Virus record (IMG/VR): IMGVR_UViG_3300010430_000283
Coordinates: 1-34,100 of that record
Reading direction: 5' to 3' (one strand)
Source of the DNA: a virus
Length of the DNA stretch: 34,100 bases
Numbering within the stretch: position 1 is the stretch's first letter; each line of letters opens with the position of its first letter. Made by a program: the position numbers and the translations under genes. Positions 1 through 7,992 of the stretch are shown one piece after another. The notes under the pieces are model-generated. The model worked only from the letters and a program-made list of their open reading frames with translations, did not search any database and was not told the DNA's origin.

Positions 1-2504
1 ACATACTGCAAGCCACCCAGTCCCTCTGCATCATGAGTAAACGGGCGAGTTGGGTCAGCAGGGATAACAGCCGTGGAGTTCTCTACGGCTCCGTTTAAAA
101 GTTCTTTTTGATTACCAAAAGGAAACATGTCCAACTGATCATTTGTTAGGCGAATACCGTTTTCACTAACGCTGGTTTGATAGGATTTTCTATTTCCATA
201 GTTTGCATAAACATAGCGGAAAGTTCCGGTTTGCGGAGAGCTGGTGTAAAAATCAACCCCATTTTTTCTAAAGTGAATTACATCATTGTCATCGCGCTCA
301 ATTGATATGATGTCGCCACTTGCCACTCCGGTACTAGCGGCTGCGCCACCGGCATTAATGTAGGCAAAACAGGTGGATGGAGTAATTCTTATTCCGGCTT
401 GTCTGGCATGATTGTAAACACTCGTCTGAAAAGATGAGTTTACATCTAAGTCTGTAAATCCAATGTGGTCCTCACCATGAGATACGTTTCTCCAAATCAA
501 ATCAACTCTAAATGGTCCATCGAACTGATATGTGCTAGCATAAGACCCATGCCAAGCTGTTGGTCCATTAAAATCAAGTCGGGGAGTAGTTTCGCTAAAG
601 CCCACCTCATTGGCGAAGCTATAGTATCCTACAGCATCCCTCGCATTATTAACATTTATTACTGCATCGGCATTTGGCCCAAGAGAACCCTTGTTTAAGA
701 GAAGGTTGGAGTCTGTAGGTCCTTCAAAATCATACCAAACTAAAGGAGTCTCTCCAACGTTGGCTCCCCGAGTGCTGCCTGGTTTTAATGCTGCAAGGTC
801 TGCAATTTGGGCATCGGTTAATGCAGTGTTGTAAATACGTAGATCATCCATCGTACCATCGAAATGGTATGTTGCTCCACCGTTTGCTTCAGCACCTATG
901 AGTATGTCATATCCAGTAGCGTACAGAGAAGTGGTGGCTCCTGTTCCTGTAGTAGATTGTGCTCCTTGGTCTACTCCATTTAAAAATAAGGATAACACCC
1001 CGTTGTTAAATCTGGCACAAGCATGAACCCAGGTATTTATCGATATGGCTTCAGACAAACAATTAGAAAAGTTTGTGTTTGTTCCGTCTCTAGACACATA
1101 GAAACCAACGACACCATTTCCAGCACCGCCGTTTAAATCTACTACCCATCCTTTGTTAGCACTACCATCCCAAGTTCCAACTAACATTGCGTAATCGCCA
1201 GGAGAGCTAATCGTATCAGTGTTAAACCAAAGAGAAACAGTCAATTCAGTACTCAACTCAGTATCTAAATTTGGACCAGTGGCGTACTCCGTGCTACCAT
1301 TTAAATTTAAAGTATACTTAGGTCTCATCCGGCGTGGTGTGCCATTTCTACTCTGATCAACCAGCCAGGCTTTATTATCGTAGTTAGCTACGTAGTTCTC
1401 TCCGGCTCGATTATCCAAGTAGAGCGCAGTTCGCTCAACCGATACCTCGGGAACTTTTTTCGAGGAGCTTAGAGGAGTTCCATAAAGACTCCAGCTGCCT
1501 GATGTTTCACTGTAGACATATGCGGCCGACCTACCTCTATGATACAATACCTGTCCGTCGACCATCTCGGTCATGTTGGACCATTCGGTATCAGTATCAC
1601 AATAGCTGATTTTAGTTGGTACAAATTTCTCAACTGCCTCTAAACTAGACGCAGCTCCGCCAGCCGGAGTCGCTCCCGGAAGATCAATCGTTTCTGTAAG
1701 GTACTTCGTAGTTGTCCCATTGCTTGTTATAGAGACATTCCGCATCAAGCAATTAATATCATCTGACGGAGTAAAGTCCGTACCAAGATGAGAATTCTTT
1801 TGTTGTACGCTTATTCCCGTTTGAGTTTGAGAATTCTCTAGCTGGCCATTTAGATAAAGTCGAAAAGTATCACCAGTCCTAGTGAGTCGATATGTATACC
1901 ACGCCCCAGGCAAAATAGTTGTACTTGTATACATCAGAACATCTGTAAGTCCATCGATAAAGGCGCCTACAGTTGCATCTGTTTGAGCTAGAATATTAAA
2001 TCTTCCATCAACTCCGAAATCATACTGAGAAAATAAGAAATCTGAGTCTCCAACCGGAATAGCTCTCAAATTAAACTCGAAGCTAATATCAAAATCAGCA
2101 GTTGGATGGACTAAAATCTTCTCTAAATCTATAGAAGAAGCGCTTCCGTCAAAGTCGGCGGTATAATAACTGGATCTAGTTCGATTGTAAACCATGCGGT
2201 TACTTCGAACATAATAACTCTCGTGAGTACCAGTGTTAGCATCTGGAAGAGCAGCTATATTTGCGATAGACTGAGCCGCATTATAACTAACATCAATATG
2301 AGACCAAGTCGCCGCATCATTCGATACAAACAACCTGTGAATATCATCATACTCCTGCACGACAACCTGCGGAGCAAGCGTAGGGTGATCCCCGCCAGAA
2401 GGGGCTGCGGATTCTGAAATTACAGGTGCATCTCCAGCGATGGTGATCTGGTTATAAAACGCAGCATCATCGCAAGGAGTGCAAAGATTACGAATAACAG
2501 CCAT
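1..2504 (-). CDS. Large LamG-domain tail/adhesin protein, 3' end outside window
   Basis: The frame is open from an ATG at 2504 to the left edge (834 codons, no stop), so the C-terminus lies outside the window. I see two concanavalin/LamG-like jelly-roll segments, at about residues 115-250 and 400-560. The second has the typical LamG strings LTVSLWFNTD, WVHACARFNNGVLSLFLNG and FDGTMDDLRIYNTALTDAQI. A third beta-rich segment follows at about 620-790. LamG domains bind glycans or proteins, and in phage virions they usually sit on fibres or the baseplate and contact the host surface. The ATG lies 3 nt after the stop of the upstream fibre gene, so the two are cotranscribed in a portal-fibre-adhesin unit. 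No enzymatic residues were recognised. The domain class is fairly secure; the virion role is inferred from context. Confidence 0.85.
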   Translation of the reverse strand, partial: MAVIRNLCTPCDDAAFYNQITIAGDAPVISESAAPSGGDHPTLAPQVVVQEYDDIHRLFVSNDAATWSHIDVSYNAAQSIANIAALPDANTGTHESYYVRSNRMVYNRTRSSYYTADFDGSASSIDLEKILVHPTADFDISFEFNLRAIPVGDSDFLFSQYDFGVDGRFNILAQTDATVGAFIDGLTDVLMYTSTTILPGAWYTYRLTRTGDTFRLYLNGQLENSQTQTGISVQQKNSHLGTDFTPSDDINCLMRNVSITSNGTTTKYLTETIDLPGATPAGGAASSLEAVEKFVPTKISYCDTDTEWSNMTEMVDGQVLYHRGRSAAYVYSETSGSWSLYGTPLSSSKKVPEVSVERTALYLDNRAGENYVANYDNKAWLVDQSRNGTPRRMRPKYTLNLNGSTEYATGPNLDTELSTELTVSLWFNTDTISSPGDYAMLVGTWDGSANKGWVVDLNGGAGNGVVGFYVSRDGTNTNFSNCLSEAISINTWVHACARFNNGVLSLFLNGVDQGAQSTTGTGATTSLYATGYDILIGAEANGGATYHFDGTMDDLRIYNTALTDAQIADLAALKPGSTRGANVGETPLVWYDFEGPTDSNLLLNKGSLGPNADAVINVNNARDAVGYYSFANEVGFSETTPRLDFNGPTAWHGSYASTYQFDGPFRVDLIWRNVSHGEDHIGFTDLDVNSSFQTSVYNHARQAGIRITPSTCFAYINAGGAAASTGVASGDIISIERDDNDVIHFRKNGVDFYTSSPQTGTFRYVYANYGNRKSYQTSVSENGIRLTNDQLDMFPFGNQKELLNGAVENSTAVIPADPTRPFTHDAEGLGGLQY

Positions 2505-2507
2505 ATA

Positions 2508-4664
2508 TTAACCTGTTAGTGTCCAGTTTCCAGCATTATTCAGAGTCAGCGTCAAAACATCATCTTCACCGAATGGAATTACATTTCCCGTGATAGGCAT
2601 GGTAAAGAGCATGTTGCCGCCGGTCGTGCCAACATTATGGAGATAAACGTGAGGGTTGCTCACTCCATCTGGCGCAGCATAGGTAGAAGCAAAGTTGTCG
2701 AGAGTGTAGTCAGACGCACCCATTTCAATATAAATATGGATAGAGTCATAACCTTCTGGGAAGGCGCTTGGCAAAAGCCCGTCAAATACGACTTGACTTC
2801 CTGCAGCCACAGCATTAACATTTACATCAGGTGCAGCTCCACCGACGAATCGTCTCTCATGAGCGATGGCAGATCCTGCAGAGTCCACAATCCAAGTAAA
2901 GTAAGAACCTCGCGGGCTTACATAAGTAATTTGAGTGCCTGTTCCCTGGTCGTCTGCTGATAGGGCATTGTAGAAATTTTGAATCTCAAGATTAGTTGGC
3001 AGCTCTGCGTTAGCTGGACTGAGACTGCCGTTATTAAGATTCTGAGTTGGTCCAGGGCAGCAGCTACTGTTAAACGTGCTGACCCATTGTGATCCATCGT
3101 AAATCTCCATCAGGAGACCGTTCGAGAAAAACTCAATAACTTCATCGCCCTCAATTGGTGAAGCTGGTCGATTCGAGGAACCGGGATCTAGGCTGGTATC
3201 GTATGTACTGACTGAGTTATCCGTAAAGACAACTGTACTTGCGACATATCCAGGGGCCCACTCAGTTCCGCTCCACACAAGAGCTTGACCGCCGCTTGGT
3301 GCAGCCGTAGTTGTGTCAACATCTAACAAGGCGTCTACAGAGCAAGCATTTAGATCCGTGCAAGCGAATCTGTCAATCGGAGCAAACTCAGATCCGTCCC
3401 ACCCGAGAATTTGTCCGCTAGTTGGCGCAACGGTTGTAATGTCTACATCTGAAAGGGAATTAACCGAGCAAGTATTCAAACTAGAACAAGAGAACACGCT
3501 CGCACTAGCTGGAATCCAATTCGCTCCATCCCAGGTAAGCTGCTGACCAGAGGTGGGCGGAGTGCTAGTTGTATCCACATCGGACATCGCGTCGACGCTA
3601 CATGTGTTGAGGTCGGAACATTGGAATAAAACGTCTCCAGGTTCCCATTGAGCCCCATCCCAAACTAAGGCTTGGCCGCTTGTGGGCGCAACGCTAGTTG
3701 TATCAACATCAGATAAAGAGTCTACTGAGCAAGTATTGAGATCTGCGCAATCAAATCCCGCTAAAGACGATGGTTCCCACTGACTTCCATCCCAAGCCAA
3801 GAATTGACCAGAGGTCGGGGCGACCGTGGTCGTATCTACATCAGACAATGCGTCAATCGAACAAGTATTTAGGTCTGCGCACTCAAATGCACTTACTGTT
3901 GCTGCAAACGGATCTCCGACAACGCCTGTTCCAGTGATGGTTACTCCGTCGGCAATTGGCGTCGGAGCATAAAGACCAGCCCCTGAAACATTCGAAATAG
4001 CGTTAGCGCCTTCCGCCTGCGATGGAGCCAAAACTACATTAGAACTTACAACAGTTCCGCCAGAGATATCGAATCGAACAGAACCAGCTGACGACCAAAA
4101 GTGAATCGTCTCGCCGCAGTCAATAGTTTCTTGACCGCGCGTATTATCGATAATATTAGCCGTGGTGCCAGAGTTAATATCAAAGGTGCATCCATTCAAC
4201 ACATAATTAAACGGAGTTCCTGCATTGTCAACAAAATTAAGAGTGTTAGTCCCAGCTACATAAGTTAGAGATGCATTTGCGTGTGAAGCGACAAGACTGG
4301 AAATATTAATATTTCTACTTGTATTGTCAACAAACTTTACCGAAACCGTTCCGTTGGCATTGTCAGTAATCGTTGGAACTACATAGTCTGTCGAGCCAGC
4401 AATAGTATTCGGAAAAAGAATATTTGTTACACTGGCCACACCATCAAAGTGAGTAAATCCAGTTGCTGTTGGCGTAATAGTCGATTGAGCGAGAAGCGAG
4501 CCGCTGGGCAGAGTTACATCGCTACAACAGTTACTAAATGGAGTTCCGCCGCCTGGGAAGTTGATATCAAATTCTACGGGAGGATTCTGCTTATTATTGC
4601 CGTGCTGGCCGTAAACGCCACCAACATCCTGCTTATTCCCGCCTTTAGGTTTAAATGAAGACAT
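2508..4664 (-). CDS. Repeat-containing phage tail fibre-like protein
   Basis: 718 aa. The N-terminal region (1-260) is low-complexity and beta-rich with many Asn/Thr/Val. Residues about 260-475 are five tandem 43-residue repeats, each with a CxxLNTC-like start, an LSDVDTTT core and a WDGxxWxP end. The SDVDTT...W.G..W.P motif is common in phage fibres and surface proteins, where it tends to form trimeric beta stalks. The C-terminal part (about 480-718) looks like a globular tip. Two cysteines per repeat are unusual for a cytoplasmically assembled fibre. The gene is 29 nt after the portal stop and 3 nt before the LamG gene. No clear Shine-Dalgarno sequence precedes the ATG. A fibre or adhesin role is likely, but attachment site and receptor are unknown. 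Confidence 0.8.
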   Translation of the reverse strand: MSSFKPKGGNKQDVGGVYGQHGNNKQNPPVEFDINFPGGGTPFSNCCSDVTLPSGSLLAQSTITPTATGFTHFDGVASVTNILFPNTIAGSTDYVVPTITDNANGTVSVKFVDNTSRNINISSLVASHANASLTYVAGTNTLNFVDNAGTPFNYVLNGCTFDINSGTTANIIDNTRGQETIDCGETIHFWSSAGSVRFDISGGTVVSSNVVLAPSQAEGANAISNVSGAGLYAPTPIADGVTITGTGVVGDPFAATVSAFECADLNTCSIDALSDVDTTTVAPTSGQFLAWDGSQWEPSSLAGFDCADLNTCSVDSLSDVDTTSVAPTSGQALVWDGAQWEPGDVLFQCSDLNTCSVDAMSDVDTTSTPPTSGQQLTWDGANWIPASASVFSCSSLNTCSVNSLSDVDITTVAPTSGQILGWDGSEFAPIDRFACTDLNACSVDALLDVDTTTAAPSGGQALVWSGTEWAPGYVASTVVFTDNSVSTYDTSLDPGSSNRPASPIEGDEVIEFFSNGLLMEIYDGSQWVSTFNSSCCPGPTQNLNNGSLSPANAELPTNLEIQNFYNALSADDQGTGTQITYVSPRGSYFTWIVDSAGSAIAHERRFVGGAAPDVNVNAVAAGSQVVFDGLLPSAFPEGYDSIHIYIEMGASDYTLDNFASTYAAPDGVSNPHVYLHNVGTTGGNMLFTMPITGNVIPFGEDDVLTLTLNNAGNWTLTG
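3243..3887 (-). repeat. Five tandem 43-codon repeats in the fibre gene
   Basis: 645 bases encode five consecutive 43-residue units. Each unit begins F-x-C-x-x-L-N-x-C and continues with SV(D/N)xLxDVDxTT, PTSGQ and WDGxxWxP. Units differ at the DNA level, so this is an old duplication rather than a recent one. The final unit is the most divergent (LLDVD, WSGTEW). Confidence 0.9.
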
Positions 4665-4693
4665 ATCTTTTACTTTATGAGTAGTGGCTCGTT

Positions 4694-6646
4694 TTAGTTA
4701 TTTACACCATAAATAGCCCACAATTCGCTGAGCAAATTTTTTCTTTCGGCCTGAGTAAGCGACCGACCAAGCTCTGCCGTCAAATCACTAATCTCAGTAT
4801 ATATCTCTTCCAGCAAATCAACATCTAGCGATTTTTGAGTCGCCTCTATAACATCATCTTCGGCTGAGGCCATATTAAATAATGTAATTAGTTTTAATTC
4901 TTCCAACTGTTCGACCTCATCTTTAGTTAGGAACCTCATGTTCTTTTTGCCGAATGCTGCAATAGCCATCGGGTTAACTTCTTTGTCGATAAGGTCTTGG
5001 ATGCGGTCAGCTTCGATTCTCTTTGCACGAATTTGCGGAGTAAATCTCCGAGTTCTAGGCTCGCTATCCTTAACTCCTGGCGGTCGCCCTGGAGAATTGC
5101 TTCTATTAGGATTTGGGTTATCTGGAGTAGCTACGCCTTCTTCTGCTTTGATTTCAGAAGCCTTCTTAATCTCATTGGGAGAAGTGAATGGTCCTCGTTT
5201 GGGCGTTTTCTTTTTGAGTTCTCGACCAAGACGGCTTTTCTCAAGAGATGGATTGGCTGCAAATCGCTTTTGAACCCACTCATGGGACACTATATCTCTA
5301 TCTGCCAGCTCAAGCCAAAGTCTTTTCTCTACTTCCTCATCGCCAAAGTTTGGAACTTCGAACTCAATTTCAGCTGGCTGAGAGAAGCCCATCGTATTTC
5401 GAACAATCTCTAACTCCTTAGTCCAGAAGGAGATAAGTTGATTTCGCCCATACATCAATCTCTTGACTAGAGTCTTCAGGGAAACCAAATTATTGGTAGT
5501 TCCGCCGCCACCAGTCTCAGAACCAGTCAAAGTGCTGGGGACACCCAAGCCTGCATAAATTCTATTCAAGGTCGGAGCATACTTGTCATTGCCTAGGAAT
5601 TGATGAATGTCAATCGAAGATTCCTCGATTTTGATATCTTCACCCCAAACAATATTTCTGATTCCAGCACCATTATTTACAGTCAATAGAGAAATCAGCT
5701 TCTCAAAAGCTTCTGGAGTAGGATTAATTCCTTTTTCCTTATCGCCAAGTTTAAATAATCTAACATGGTCTACCGCACCGTCCAGGGCTGTGATATCGGC
5801 CATTTCGGCCTTTTCCAGAAGTTGAATTGGTCGTAAGATACTATAGGTAATGGGTTTAGCCCAAGTTTGCCAGTCTTCCTTCTTGTAGTGATACACATCG
5901 ATGTTATGCCCTTCCAGGGGAACCATCGAGAAATCATCAGACTCCAAAATCATCTTTTTTATGTGTTCAGGAATCGAATCAATAATTTTCTGTTCAACCT
6001 GTGTTGGTTTATTTTTCTTTAGAAGCTCTCTAAACGACCTAGGCAGACGAATTCCGTAATTCTTTTGTCCGTCGATAAATGTCGAGATAGCCCCATGAAT
6101 CACATCAACCATCATGGGATTTAAAAAGTTATACTGACTTGGGATTACTCTTTTGGCCGTGACGGGCGCTAAATCGGCTCTAGCGGTCTTCAGAGATTGC
6201 TCCATCGTTACAGTCCAAGGGGTCTCATAACGGTCTACAATTACGTTGCCAAATTTATATAGATTATTTAAGAAACGCTCAGAGCGCTCAATCCCGTTAA
6301 CCCTCATAAACCAATTCTCAAAAAATCTTTGAACGTTTGGCCTTGGGTGACTGACAGAGATTCCGCTCATCGTAAGGTCAGCCATCATGTCAATCATATT
6401 TTTGACGAGGCCGTGACGCTCATAAACTCTATGAACCTCATACATGATATTACGATGGGACGTTGGAATGCGCTCAGATGGCCTGAAATTATCGTAATCA
6501 TCCCAGGTGAGTCCCGGACGGCTAATCGAGTAATCGTCTTCTAGGAGGCCGTTCCCGCCCGTATAAGCGCTTGTAAAATCAATCGACCTAGCTTTAGCCA
6601 CTCCCATTCCGGCAATAGCGTACTCGTTTTCTAATTCTTCTGACAT
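4694..6646 (-). CDS. Phage portal protein
   Basis: 650 aa. It forms the dodecameric ring at the capsid vertex that serves as DNA entry channel and terminase dock. The overall pattern is portal-like: an alpha/beta N-terminal body with the YKFGNVIVDRYETPW segment, a central region with PLEGHNIDVYHYKKEDWQ and YSILRPIQLLEKAEMAD, and then IYAGLGVPSTLTGSETGGGGTT followed by helices with a FWTKELEIVR segment. That last block resembles the region after the wing in many portals. The C-terminus (about 490-650) is basic then acidic and helical. The gene diverges from the packaging operon at 7187 and is the first gene of the minus-strand structural unit. No strong Shine-Dalgarno is visible. Length fits large portals of contractile-tailed phages. 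The family was recognised by pattern, not by alignment. Confidence 0.8.
   Translation of the reverse strand: MSEELENEYAIAGMGVAKARSIDFTSAYTGGNGLLEDDYSISRPGLTWDDYDNFRPSERIPTSHRNIMYEVHRVYERHGLVKNMIDMMADLTMSGISVSHPRPNVQRFFENWFMRVNGIERSERFLNNLYKFGNVIVDRYETPWTVTMEQSLKTARADLAPVTAKRVIPSQYNFLNPMMVDVIHGAISTFIDGQKNYGIRLPRSFRELLKKNKPTQVEQKIIDSIPEHIKKMILESDDFSMVPLEGHNIDVYHYKKEDWQTWAKPITYSILRPIQLLEKAEMADITALDGAVDHVRLFKLGDKEKGINPTPEAFEKLISLLTVNNGAGIRNIVWGEDIKIEESSIDIHQFLGNDKYAPTLNRIYAGLGVPSTLTGSETGGGGTTNNLVSLKTLVKRLMYGRNQLISFWTKELEIVRNTMGFSQPAEIEFEVPNFGDEEVEKRLWLELADRDIVSHEWVQKRFAANPSLEKSRLGRELKKKTPKRGPFTSPNEIKKASEIKAEEGVATPDNPNPNRSNSPGRPPGVKDSEPRTRRFTPQIRAKRIEADRIQDLIDKEVNPMAIAAFGKKNMRFLTKDEVEQLEELKLITLFNMASAEDDVIEATQKSLDVDLLEEIYTEISDLTAELGRSLTQAERKNLLSELWAIYGVNN
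4698..4712 (-). promoter_or_regulatory. Candidate late-promoter motif inside the portal 3' end
   Basis: On the minus strand this reads TTATGGTGTAAATAA. It lies within the last codons of the portal gene, 33 nt before the fibre start at 4664. It matches motifs found at nearly the same distance before the portal, tailspike and packaging-operon starts. Because it overlaps the codons for Y-G-V-N-N, chance constrained by coding cannot be excluded. Confidence 0.45.
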
Positions 6647-6680
6647 AATTAGTGATTGTCCGGTTGAAACATGGTACTAC

Positions 6681-6702
6681 TGTATATACACCATAACCGT
6701 TA
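6681..6702 (-). promoter_or_regulatory. Candidate late promoter of the portal-fibre-adhesin unit
   Basis: The minus strand reads AACGGTTATGGTGTATATAC, ending 34 nt before the portal ATG. A 16-base stretch, CGGTTATGGTSTATAT, recurs with one change at 20520-20535 ahead of another minus-strand gene. The related core TGGTGTAWAYA precedes the fibre and tailspike genes. This is a promoter call by recurrence and position only. Confidence 0.55.
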
Positions 6703-6843
6703 ACCCTAGGCGACTATTAATTATTTTTTTGTAAAAACTGCGGAAAAACTGCCCTTTAAATATTTTTCCAAGAAAATTTGGATTTTTGCCTGTTAATACC
6801 CCTTCCGAAAAGACAGACATATAAGAATACCGGATAAAGTAGT

Positions 6844-6934
6844 CTATTAGATAGTGCTGAAGACGAAGCGTCCTGAGTTATAGAGCTGGTTTGGAACCAG
6901 CGATATAAGTTCGTGACGAACACAATCTTAATAG
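6844..6934. other. Possible four-way-junction RNA or cruciform
   Basis: A 9-bp outer stem pairs CTATTAGAT (6844-6852) with ATCT-T-AATAG (6925-6934, one bulged T). It encloses three perfect hairpins: GACG-AAG-CGTC (6862-6872), GCTGGTT-TGG-AACCAGC (6885-6901) and GTTCG-TGA-CGAAC (6909-6921). Together they form a cloverleaf-like fold of 91 nt. All pairs are Watson-Crick, so the strand cannot be told from G-U pairs. Triloops rule out a normal tRNA. It may be a structured RNA or a DNA recognition element. Confidence 0.45.
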
Positions 6935-7029
6935 TTAATAACTTTATTATCTAAACAAGTTACTGCTCTTAGTAACCTACAAATATATTCGTTACCTTAG
7001 TTATATATACTAAGTATTGAGTATTTCAG

Positions 7030-7086
7030 AGGCGAATTTCTACTTATCTTACTGTAGAGTAACGACTTACAGAAAGAGAAACGCCT
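7030..7086. other. Long interrupted stem-loop
   Basis: AGGCG-AA-TTTCT (7030-7041) pairs with AGAAA-CGCCT (7077-7086): ten pairs with a two-base bulge. Inside lies a second hairpin, TTACT-GTAG-AGTAA (7049-7062). It lies 46 nt before the candidate promoter of the packaging operon. Confidence 0.4.
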
Positions 7087-7131
7087 AAAAGGTGAAACAT
7101 ATGATAGTATTATTTCTATAGTCTTACCTTA

Positions 7132-7148
7132 TTTGGTGTTTATTATAG
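7132..7148 (+). promoter_or_regulatory. Candidate late promoter of the packaging operon
   Basis: The plus strand reads TTTGGTGTTTATTATAG, 38 nt before the ATG at 7187. The TGGTGT core and spacing match the motifs on the minus-strand structural genes. This is the weakest match of the set in its AT-rich half. Confidence 0.4.
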
Positions 7149-7186
7149 TGATATCTTACGGTTAAGTCTATACTGGAGAATTACTT

Positions 7187-7822
7187 ATGACTTGCGCCAT
7201 TTGCAAAACACATCCTAAATACAGCGACAAAGACAGTTATTGTCGTACTTGTAACAGCCTTCGAACTATTCGCAAACAGCACCTCTTTAAGTATGCTCAG
7301 CTGGAATATTTCGCGGAACGAGAAAAAACCGACATTGGAACCTGCCTCACATGCAGAGGTGTCTTCCACCCTAGCCAGCTTGGCATTCACACGCCTGCCG
7401 GAATTCCCTACCAAAAAGCATCTCACTCTACCGGCTCAGTGCCTTTTAAAGAAGAATTTCTTAATTATTTGGACATGAGAGATTTGTGTTGTCTGAATTG
7501 TATCCGCGCTCACAGGGGGACAGGTTGTTCAGAACTTAAGCAAAGAGCGCTCGATTTCTTGGGCGGGTCATGTTCTAGCTGTGGATTTGATGGTCCTCCA
7601 GCAGCTCTCGAATTTCACCACACTGACCGTTCGATTAAAAAATTACAAATTGGTGATAAAGGACTAAAGCACTGGGCGGAAATCTCTATTGAGCTTGAGG
7701 GATGTGAGATTCTTTGTGCGAATTGCCACGCCCTAGAGCACTTTATGGAGAAGCAGGCCCTCAGGGACGACTGGATCAAAACTTACAATCTAGATGAAGA
7801 CCATTACATTATTTATAAATAA
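7187..7822 (+). CDS. HNH endonuclease with N-terminal zinc ribbons
   Basis: 211 aa. The C-terminal HNH module (about 125-190) has C129-x2-C132, the EFHH motif with H144/H145, then C177-x2-C180-H181 and H185. These give the structural zinc and the beta-beta-alpha metal catalytic site of phage HNH nucleases. Two further Cys clusters lie upstream: CAIC...SYCRTC at 3-22 and CLTC...CCLNC at 53-105. GGAG lies 10 nt upstream of the ATG and supports this start. It is the first gene of the packaging operon, 2 nt before the next ATG. It could be a free-standing homing endonuclease, or, like HNH proteins next to terminases in several phages, it could assist DNA packaging. The domain is certain; the role is not. 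Confidence 0.85.
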   Translation: MTCAICKTHPKYSDKDSYCRTCNSLRTIRKQHLFKYAQLEYFAEREKTDIGTCLTCRGVFHPSQLGIHTPAGIPYQKASHSTGSVPFKEEFLNYLDMRDLCCLNCIRAHRGTGCSELKQRALDFLGGSCSSCGFDGPPAALEFHHTDRSIKKLQIGDKGLKHWAEISIELEGCEILCANCHALEHFMEKQALRDDWIKTYNLDEDHYIIYK

Positions 7823-7824
7823 TC

Positions 7825-7992
7825 ATGAATAAACCAGAAAAACAAGAAAATTTCGTCAAAAGAACTAAACCTCATCTTGCTAAGGCAAGCGTCGAACTAG
7901 AGGAAGAAATCCTTGAAGAAACCAAAGTCGAAGACCCAGAAGAAGAAGAAGCAAAAAAAGCCATCGCAAATAACAGACGAGGAACTGTATGA
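7825..7992 (+). CDS. Acidic 55-aa frame, probable N-terminal part of the gp55-like sigma factor
   Basis: The ATG begins 2 nt after the HNH stop. The product starts MNKPEKQENFVKRTKP, becomes very acidic (ELEEEILEE, PEEEEAKK), and then reads through out of frame to a stop at 7990. A +1 shift (or loss of one A) in the A7 run at 7953-7959 joins it to the sigma frame, giving ...EEEEAKKPSQITDEELY..., a smooth protein. The alternative is an independent small protein overlapping the sigma gene. I favour the joined reading because the sigma frame alone has only a TTG start and a lysine-rich N-terminus that looks like an out-of-frame reading of the acidic stretch. Confidence 0.5.
   Translation: MNKPEKQENFVKRTKPHLAKASVELEEEILEETKVEDPEEEEAKKAIANNRRGTV

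Larger units (their letters stand above)
6703..7131. other. Non-coding divergent region dense in hairpins
   Basis: I see no credible gene here. The region lies between the two divergent candidate late promoters (6681-6702 minus, 7132-7148 plus). The first part is AT-rich. From 6844 onwards there is a run of short perfect inverted repeats at 6862-6872, 6885-6901, 6909-6921, 6933-6943, 6959-6976, 6996-7014, 7049-7062 and 7030-7086. The position next to the packaging genes would also fit a packaging initiation (pac/cos) site. No sequence evidence decides between RNA and DNA function. Confidence 0.6.

Noticed and set aside
4938-5413. Plus-strand open frames of over 100 codons inside the portal gene
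   Set aside because: They are antisense shadows of a well-supported portal gene, with no start signals or recognisable domains.
6844-6934. A tRNA gene in the cloverleaf-like region
   Set aside because: The three inner hairpins have three-base loops; there is no seven-base anticodon loop, no TTCRA T-loop and no regular acceptor-D spacing.
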